This document shows positions 33,155 to 37,431 of a stretch of 37,431 bases of DNA, piece by piece. A program made the position numbers and the translations under genes. The first letter of the stretch is position 1. Each line of letters opens with the position of its first letter. The notes under the pieces are model-generated. The model did no database searches, was not told the origin of the DNA, and saw only the letters and a program-made list of their open reading frames with translations. The stretch comes from Salinisphaera sp. G21_0 (GTDB lineage: Bacteria; Pseudomonadota; Gammaproteobacteria; Pseudomonadales; Endozoicomonadaceae). The stretch is from NCBI RefSeq assembly GCF_017744115.1, contig NZ_JAGHQW010000053.1:1-37431 (forward strand). Direction: 5' to 3'.

Positions 33155-34207
33155 ATGAAAAAAATTAAACTGGGATGCAGTGAACTGCAGGTGACAGAGG
33201 TTTGTCTGGGATCCATGACCTGGGGAAAGCAGAATTCTCTGAATGAGGCGTTAGAGCAGATTGACTTTGCGCTGGACCAGGGAATTAACTTTATCGATAC
33301 GGCCGAGATGTATCCGGTTCCCCCTGATGAACAGACCAGTGGTGAAACTGAGCGCTGCATTGGTGAATGGATCCGGGCCAGTCCGGGCAAGCGTGATGAG
33401 GTTGTCATTGCCACGAAAATTGTCGGTGCGGGACTGCCGTGGATACGCAATGGCAGCCCAATCAGTGGTCAGCGTATAAAAGAAGCTGTGGAAGGTTCTC
33501 TGAAACGCCTGAATACAGACTGTATTGATCTTTACCAGCTGCACTGGCCAAACCGGGTCACTCCCCATTTTGCCAGACACTGGCCAGGAATGGTTCCCCA
33601 TACCCAGGTGGATCAAGCGCGGCAGGAAGCGGAAATGGTGGATATTCTTCAAGGGCTGGATGATTGCATTAAAGCGGGGAAGATCCGTTATTGTGGCCTT
33701 TCCGATGATACGCCCTGGGGCATTGGTGAGTATGTGCGGTTGAGCGAGAAGTATGATCTGCCCAGGATGGTATCTATCCAGAACGAGTTCAGCTTAATAC
33801 ATGCCAAGGACTCACCCTATGTATTGGAGTCCTGTGTATTAAATGATGTCGCTTATCTGCCCTGGTCGCCACTTGGCGGCGGCGTGCTGTCTGGCAAGTA
33901 CCGAGATGGACAGATTCCGTCGGGTTCCCGCTGGTCTTTTCAGCAGAGAAATGGTCTCTTCCGCAATACCCCTGTGACTCACAAGGCGATTGAAGGCTAT
34001 CATGGGGTAGCAGAGCGTCATGGGTTGTCTCTGGCGCAAATGGCACTGGCCTGGGTATATCAAACAGAGGGTGTAACATCGACGATTATCGGAGCCAGTT
34101 CACTGGCGCAGCTTAAGGAAAATATTGATGCTTACCAGCTGAAATTATCAAAAGAGGTGTTGGGCGAGATCAATGCTGTATTCCGTCAATACCCGGTGCC
34201 TTTTTAA
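33155..34207 (+). CDS. tas: Aldo/keto reductase, Tas-like
   Basis: A 350-residue NADPH-dependent aldo/keto reductase with the full catalytic tetrad: Asp48, Tyr53 (in DTAEMYPVPP), Lys88 (IATKIVG) and His130 (YQLHWP). The AEMYPVPP motif and overall layout are those of E. coli Tas, an uncharacterised reductase that can suppress tyrosine auxotrophy. The natural substrate is unknown. The start has a GGGGAG ribosome binding site. A stable hairpin with T-tract follows 28 bases after the stop. Confidence 0.88.
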   Translation: MKKIKLGCSELQVTEVCLGSMTWGKQNSLNEALEQIDFALDQGINFIDTAEMYPVPPDEQTSGETERCIGEWIRASPGKRDEVVIATKIVGAGLPWIRNGSPISGQRIKEAVEGSLKRLNTDCIDLYQLHWPNRVTPHFARHWPGMVPHTQVDQARQEAEMVDILQGLDDCIKAGKIRYCGLSDDTPWGIGEYVRLSEKYDLPRMVSIQNEFSLIHAKDSPYVLESCVLNDVAYLPWSPLGGGVLSGKYRDGQIPSGSRWSFQQRNGLFRNTPVTHKAIEGYHGVAERHGLSLAQMALAWVYQTEGVTSTIIGASSLAQLKENIDAYQLKLSKEVLGEINAVFRQYPVPF

Positions 34208-34235
34208 AGCAATCGATCGCTGAGGGTGTTTCTCC

Positions 34236-34283
34236 CAGCCAACAATGTTCAAATACCGGAACCTGTTGGCTGTCTTGATTTTT
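34236..34283 (+). terminator. Probable intrinsic terminator after the aldo/keto reductase gene
   Basis: CAGCCAACA (34236-34244) pairs perfectly with TGTTGGCTG (34264-34272), and an inner stem GTTC/GAAC extends it. The arm is followed by TCTTGATTTTT. It lies between the convergent reductase and DUF1272 genes. Confidence 0.75.
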
Positions 34284-34314
34284 CTGCAAGCAATTGTCCA
34301 GCAAAGAGAGCTGC

Positions 34315-34539
34315 TTACTTTCCAAACAGTTTCTTTTTAACCCGGTCCAGGCTGACATCCAGAGGCGTTCGGGTTCGTCTTGGTCGTTGCAGCAGTTCTC
34401 CGCTGCAGTTTGGGCAGATAAAGTCGTGATGGTCAGAACAGGTGGAGCAGAAGGTACATTCAAAGGAACAGATAAATGCCAGGTCAACTTCATCGGTTTT
34501 TGCCTGACACTGCTGGCATTTTTTTTCCATTTTGAGCAT
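34315..34539 (-). CDS. DUF1272 zinc-ribbon-like small protein
   Basis: A 74-residue protein with eight Cys in four pairs (C8/C11, C24/C28, C31/C34, C42/C45). The motif AFICSFECTFCSTC followed by CPNCSGEL is the DUF1272 signature. It probably binds two zinc ions; function is unknown. The last 25 residues are basic (RPRRTRTPLDVSLDRVKKK). The start may be Met1 or Met4. It is convergent with the aldo/keto reductase gene. Confidence 0.85.
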   Translation of the reverse strand: MLKMEKKCQQCQAKTDEVDLAFICSFECTFCSTCSDHHDFICPNCSGELLQRPRRTRTPLDVSLDRVKKKLFGK

Positions 34540-34719
34540 GGTGAATCCCTGTTCAATGCTTATTCATGAACACCATGCTAACACTGATCAGGTTGTCACA
34601 AAAGATAGTGATCGCAGGCAGGAAACGCCCTGAACGCTGGTGGAAAAAGGCAGCAGGCTTTCTTCGTTACCTGCGTCCAAATTTACCGAGGGCAGGTGGA
34701 GCGGTTTACTCCTTTCCCA

Positions 34720-35127
34720 TTACTCCATCTGTCGGGAAAGGGTTTCAACCTGATCAAGCTCCTCTGCAGACAATGGGCGATAAAAACGTGGATACTCCCA
34801 GCCAAATCCCCAGCGGAACGGTGTGGGCCATAATGGACTGCCGCCAATCCGAACACCGGCATACATTAAAGCGCCAATCCGGGGATGGCCAGCGTCTCTG
34901 AGACACTGTCGCAATGCCTGGTCTGAATGTAATCGGCCTTCTTCGGTGCCGCCCTGCCAGTAAGTAAAATCATGACTGACACAACAGTGCAACCATTGAT
35001 CAGGCTGGGACAATGTGCCATTTGGAAACAGGCTGCAGCCATCACTGACAAAGGGCTTTAACTCACTGGCTGTTGCAGAAGAGAAAACGAGCAGTAATGT
35101 CGGTAATAGCAACTTTTCATGCATCAT
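34720..35127 (-). CDS. Secreted phospholipase A2-like protein
   Basis: A 135-residue protein with a signal peptide (MMHEKLLLPTLLLVFSSATA, cleavage near residue 20). The central WLHCCVSHDFTYWQGG (45-60) contains the CCxxHDxxY pattern of the secreted phospholipase A2 active site, where His52 would be catalytic and Asp53 binds calcium. The Gly/Ser segment SDGCSLFP before it could form part of the calcium loop. A later Cys75 could form a disulfide. It may be periplasmic or secreted. The family is remembered from similar short bacterial proteins, and lipase activity is unproven. It is on the same strand as the alpha/beta hydrolase gene, about 60 bases downstream of it. Confidence 0.55.
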   Translation of the reverse strand: MMHEKLLLPTLLLVFSSATASELKPFVSDGCSLFPNGTLSQPDQWLHCCVSHDFTYWQGGTEEGRLHSDQALRQCLRDAGHPRIGALMYAGVRIGGSPLWPTPFRWGFGWEYPRFYRPLSAEELDQVETLSRQME

Positions 35128-35190
35128 TCTATTGCTCAGTGAGAAAATCGTTTTATACCTTTCGGGCCTGTAGGCGTTTCGTTACCGCAT

Positions 35191-36042
35191 TTACTCCAGT
35201 AACCACTCGGCACTCTCTTGCCATGCCTGTCGGTTCATGCTTTTTTTGAAAAATCCGAAGTGGTCAATGGATTTCATCCGGTAATCCCCGGGCTTCAGAA
35301 TTCTGACATGACTGTCTGCGTTACTGAATAGCTTCTCAAGCTGATAAACTGTTGTCGGTGGTGCAAAACGTCGGTCATCGGCCATGCCGTAAAAGCGCAT
35401 CTTGCCGGTGTATTCCTGAAAACCTTCCCGTAATGGCCGTCCTTCGGGGTCAGCAATATAGGCCTTTCTGCGACCAAAACGGCTCCAGTCCCGGGCAACC
35501 TGTCGGGGCAAGTACTCTGCACCTAATACCCATTTAGGTAAACCGCCCGTCAGGGTATAGAACAGTGGTAGTACACCAAAGAAAAACGCCACAGTTAATG
35601 GTCGGTCTTTCATTGGCCAGTGCTTCCAGTAAATATGCTGTGATGCGATGTTTAAAAATCCGCAGTAGCGGTTATTATCCGGCAAAACGCCCAACAGCTG
35701 GCCACCCACGGAGTGACCAATGCCTTTCACGGTCAGTTGTGGGTGGCGCTGGATAAAGTCAGTCAGTACCGCATCCATATCCCGTTGCCCCCAGTGGAGC
35801 ATGCTGGGAGCCGGGGCATCGCTGTGGACCGGCTGGCTCTCACCAATCCCCCGAAACTCATAGCTCAGCACTGTAAAGCCCTGTTGGCATAAGAACTCGG
35901 CATAATCCTGGTAATACCTGCGCAAAACACCGGTGGCACCATTGATAATTACACCAATCCCATTGGCTTGTTCAGGCAGAAACTCGGTACCGGCAAGGTG
36001 ATAGCCATCCGGGGTTTTGATAATGATTGTTGTTATTTTCAT
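35191..36042 (-). CDS. Alpha/beta hydrolase (serine hydrolase)
   Basis: A 283-residue cytoplasmic alpha/beta hydrolase. The oxyanion region VIINGATGVLRRYYQ is followed by YEFRGIGESQ, the nucleophile elbow GHSVGG (Ser111) and a C-terminal SIDHFGFF with His261 as the likely catalytic base. The layout matches the serine aminopeptidase (S33)/YheT-like branch, with a lid insertion in the middle. Substrate unknown. Upstream of the secreted phospholipase-like gene on the same strand, so the two may share a transcript. Confidence 0.8.
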   Translation of the reverse strand: MKITTIIIKTPDGYHLAGTEFLPEQANGIGVIINGATGVLRRYYQDYAEFLCQQGFTVLSYEFRGIGESQPVHSDAPAPSMLHWGQRDMDAVLTDFIQRHPQLTVKGIGHSVGGQLLGVLPDNNRYCGFLNIASQHIYWKHWPMKDRPLTVAFFFGVLPLFYTLTGGLPKWVLGAEYLPRQVARDWSRFGRRKAYIADPEGRPLREGFQEYTGKMRFYGMADDRRFAPPTTVYQLEKLFSNADSHVRILKPGDYRMKSIDHFGFFKKSMNRQAWQESAEWLLE

Positions 36043-36234
36043 AAATACGTCTTTGTGGGGTTATAACTAAAAGCAGTCCAGTGTTGCCGTCACTGGTGGT
36101 CAGTGTCAAGGATTCATGGGTTGGGAAGAAATAAGGAAACCTGGGTTTCACGATGTCTGGCGGTTGATCAGGGCAGTTCCATTCCCGGTGAGGCCGTGAG
36201 CAAGCCTACGAGGGGGCTCCTGGTTTGACTTTGC

Positions 36235-37224
36235 TCAAGGCATGAGTCCTATGGTTTTAAAATAATCAGCAACAACAGGATTCGATAGATTAAAGCGATA
36301 ATGCTGTCTTGGCAGGTGGGTGCCATACTGATCAAATTTAGTCATTATGCCTGTGGTATAATAATTCCTGATTGATCTTGCAATATTTTCAAAGATAATG
36401 GGAGTTGTTCTTTTTCTGTGAGTGGTCCATTGCTCTGAAAATTTGTCGAGATCTTTAAATTCAAAGATGCCTTGTCTGATATTTACCCAAGAAATGGAGC
36501 TATCTCGATTGTTAATAATATTATGTAATATAAATTTCCAGAGAGAATTTTCGTTATTTATCTTTCTCTTTTTTTTATCAGATTTTGGCTTACTTAATTG
36601 ATGTTGATCGTAGAAGGTATATCTTTCCATCTGGAAGTAACCAACTCTCTGGCTATATTGAGTATGGGGAAAGGGGAGTAGACCCTTTACCTGTTCAGTG
36701 CTTTCTGCTCTGGCTCCTGAATTTACAACCACCGGACTCTCCGGATTTTTTCTAATACCTGTGAAATAGTCCGTATCTGGTTCTTTATGGGTAAGCTGAG
36801 TATTTCTAATATTGGTGGACGTAGAGTTATATGCTGGTTTATTAGGTTCTTCATAAGACTGTGGCTGGCTTATTATGCCAGCATCAGAAAAATAGGGGTG
36901 CATAGTTTCAAAGGGGGGCATAGTTTCAAAGATGTTACTTCTTACCCCTGGGTTATCATCATAAGTGTTTTGTAAGAAATAAGGAGGGTTCAAATGGTTA
37001 AGAGGTTGGTAATTAATCTCCATCTGTCTCTGTGACAAGTTGGTTTGATGTTGTCTTGAGTTGAAGTGGTCATTTGTACATATTTGACGTGTGGTGGTGT
37101 AAGGGGTGTATCTCGGGTGTTTTTCTTTATACCGTACCGTTGTGGAATATCTTTGGTGAAGTTGATCATCGTTAGGGTTGGATATTTTATTTAATGTATT
37201 GTTGGCACATATCGGGTTGCTCAT
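36235..37224 (-). CDS. ETS-domain (eukaryotic transcription factor-like) protein, candidate nuclear effector
   Basis: A 329-residue protein in two parts. Residues 1-205 are polar, rich in Asn, Gln, Thr, Pro and Tyr, and look disordered. Residues about 226-312 read as an ETS DNA-binding domain. The three ETS tryptophans are present (Trp229 in LWKFIL, Trp246 in SWVN, Trp266 in EQWTTHRKR), as are GIFEFKD (like GEFKL) and the recognition helix FENIARSIRNYYTTGI, with Arg283 and Arg286 at the positions that touch GGA in ETS1 (R391, R394). HYRFN closes the winged helix. Just before it KPKSDKKKRK (212-221) resembles a nuclear localisation signal. The ATG at 37224 has AGGGTG upstream; a GTG at 37236 is an alternative. 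The gene is markedly AT-rich. No signal peptide. Confidence 0.8.
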   Translation of the reverse strand: MSNPICANNTLNKISNPNDDQLHQRYSTTVRYKEKHPRYTPYTTTRQICTNDHFNSRQHQTNLSQRQMEINYQPLNHLNPPYFLQNTYDDNPGVRSNIFETMPPFETMHPYFSDAGIISQPQSYEEPNKPAYNSTSTNIRNTQLTHKEPDTDYFTGIRKNPESPVVVNSGARAESTEQVKGLLPFPHTQYSQRVGYFQMERYTFYDQHQLSKPKSDKKKRKINNENSLWKFILHNIINNRDSSISWVNIRQGIFEFKDLDKFSEQWTTHRKRTTPIIFENIARSIRNYYTTGIMTKFDQYGTHLPRQHYRFNLSNPVVADYFKTIGLMP

Positions 37225-37309
37225 AATAAATTTCACCCTGTGTTTTTTTAGTCTTTCTCTTTGTCAATGTTATATGGCTAAAAGTTCCATCTTTGAGTCA
37301 TCTTTTTTG

Positions 37310-37431
37310 GTACGCCCGGCATGGGCATGAACTGATGGGGTGAAAGTCCCCTGTGGGAGAACCTACATTTGACTGGCGGTAAAGACGCCTGCTGATGACA
37401 ACCACTAGCTTAAGGCAAGTGCAGTCTCGCG
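37310..37431 (+). mobile_element. 5' end of a probable group II intron (runs off the window)
   Basis: GTACGCCCGGCATGGGCATG followed by AACTGATGGGGTGAAAGTCC and CCTGTGGGAGAACC is the usual start of domain I of bacterial group II introns (5' GTRCG boundary, then conserved GAAAGTCC and GGGAGAACC blocks). It begins right after a T-run (37303-37308). The reverse transcriptase/maturase would lie beyond the window. It sits about 85 bases upstream of the ETS-domain gene start, in the opposite orientation. Confidence 0.75.

Noticed and set aside
36120-36234. Hairpin-like AGCC/GGCT segment downstream of the ETS-domain gene as a terminator
   Set aside because: Short arms and no T-tract on the relevant strand.
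1-37431. CRISPR array or rRNA genes
   Set aside because: No regularly spaced repeats and no rRNA-like sequence were seen in the window.

Overview
This window looks like a chromosomal segment of a host-associated marine gammaproteobacterium. The housekeeping genes (ppiA, tmcA, pdxH, gsk, a Tus-like protein, tusE, tRNA-Pro) are gammaproteobacterial in type. The accessory genes resemble the effector-rich, eukaryote-flavoured repertoire of symbionts such as Endozoicomonas. The genus is an inference from gene content; no database search was possible.

Layout. (1) 1-11.7 kb is a mostly ordinary core: tRNA-Pro(GGG), then the forward run ppiA-tmcA-glutaredoxin; the reverse genes tus-like, pdxH, a nucleoside deoxyribosyltransferase-like gene and gsk; then a lipoprotein pitrilysin-type protease and a 3-hydroxyisobutyryl-CoA hydrolase-like enzyme. 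(2) 12.1-16.1 kb holds a broken gene: a PEP-synthase-like phosphotransferase (ATP-grasp plus phosphohistidine domain) that read on into DUF4116 repeats. It is interrupted by two probable G-tract frameshifts and one in-frame TGA. (3) 16-18.4 kb has a deoxynucleoside kinase and an outer-membrane porin with a clear terminator. (4) 18.5-29.3 kb is an island of unfamiliar, probably exported or host-directed proteins. At its centre are two tandem paralogues that join a Tgl-like transglutaminase domain to a P-loop ATPase domain. The first is intact and the second is frameshifted. A reverse-strand gene lies between them, flanked by 30-bp direct repeats. (5) 29.4-36 kb has metabolic and small genes: a sarcosine-oxidase-like flavoprotein, tusE, an HNH nuclease, DUF3429, a DUF3081-like gene, a Tas-like aldo/keto reductase, DUF1272, a secreted phospholipase A2-like protein and an alpha/beta hydrolase. 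(6) 36.2-37.4 kb has an AT-rich reverse-strand gene whose C-terminus reads as a eukaryotic ETS DNA-binding domain preceded by a basic nuclear-localisation-like stretch. The 5' end of a probable group II intron follows and runs off the window.

The most notable content is the ETS-domain protein, a candidate nucleus-targeted effector acquired from an animal host. Next are the transglutaminase-ATPase fusion family and the phosphotransferase-DUF4116 fusion. Several accessory genes are decaying through homopolymer frameshifts, while core and accessory genes elsewhere in the window keep equally long G-runs in frame. This suggests real decay or phase variation more than uniform sequencing error, but read-level checking is needed to decide.
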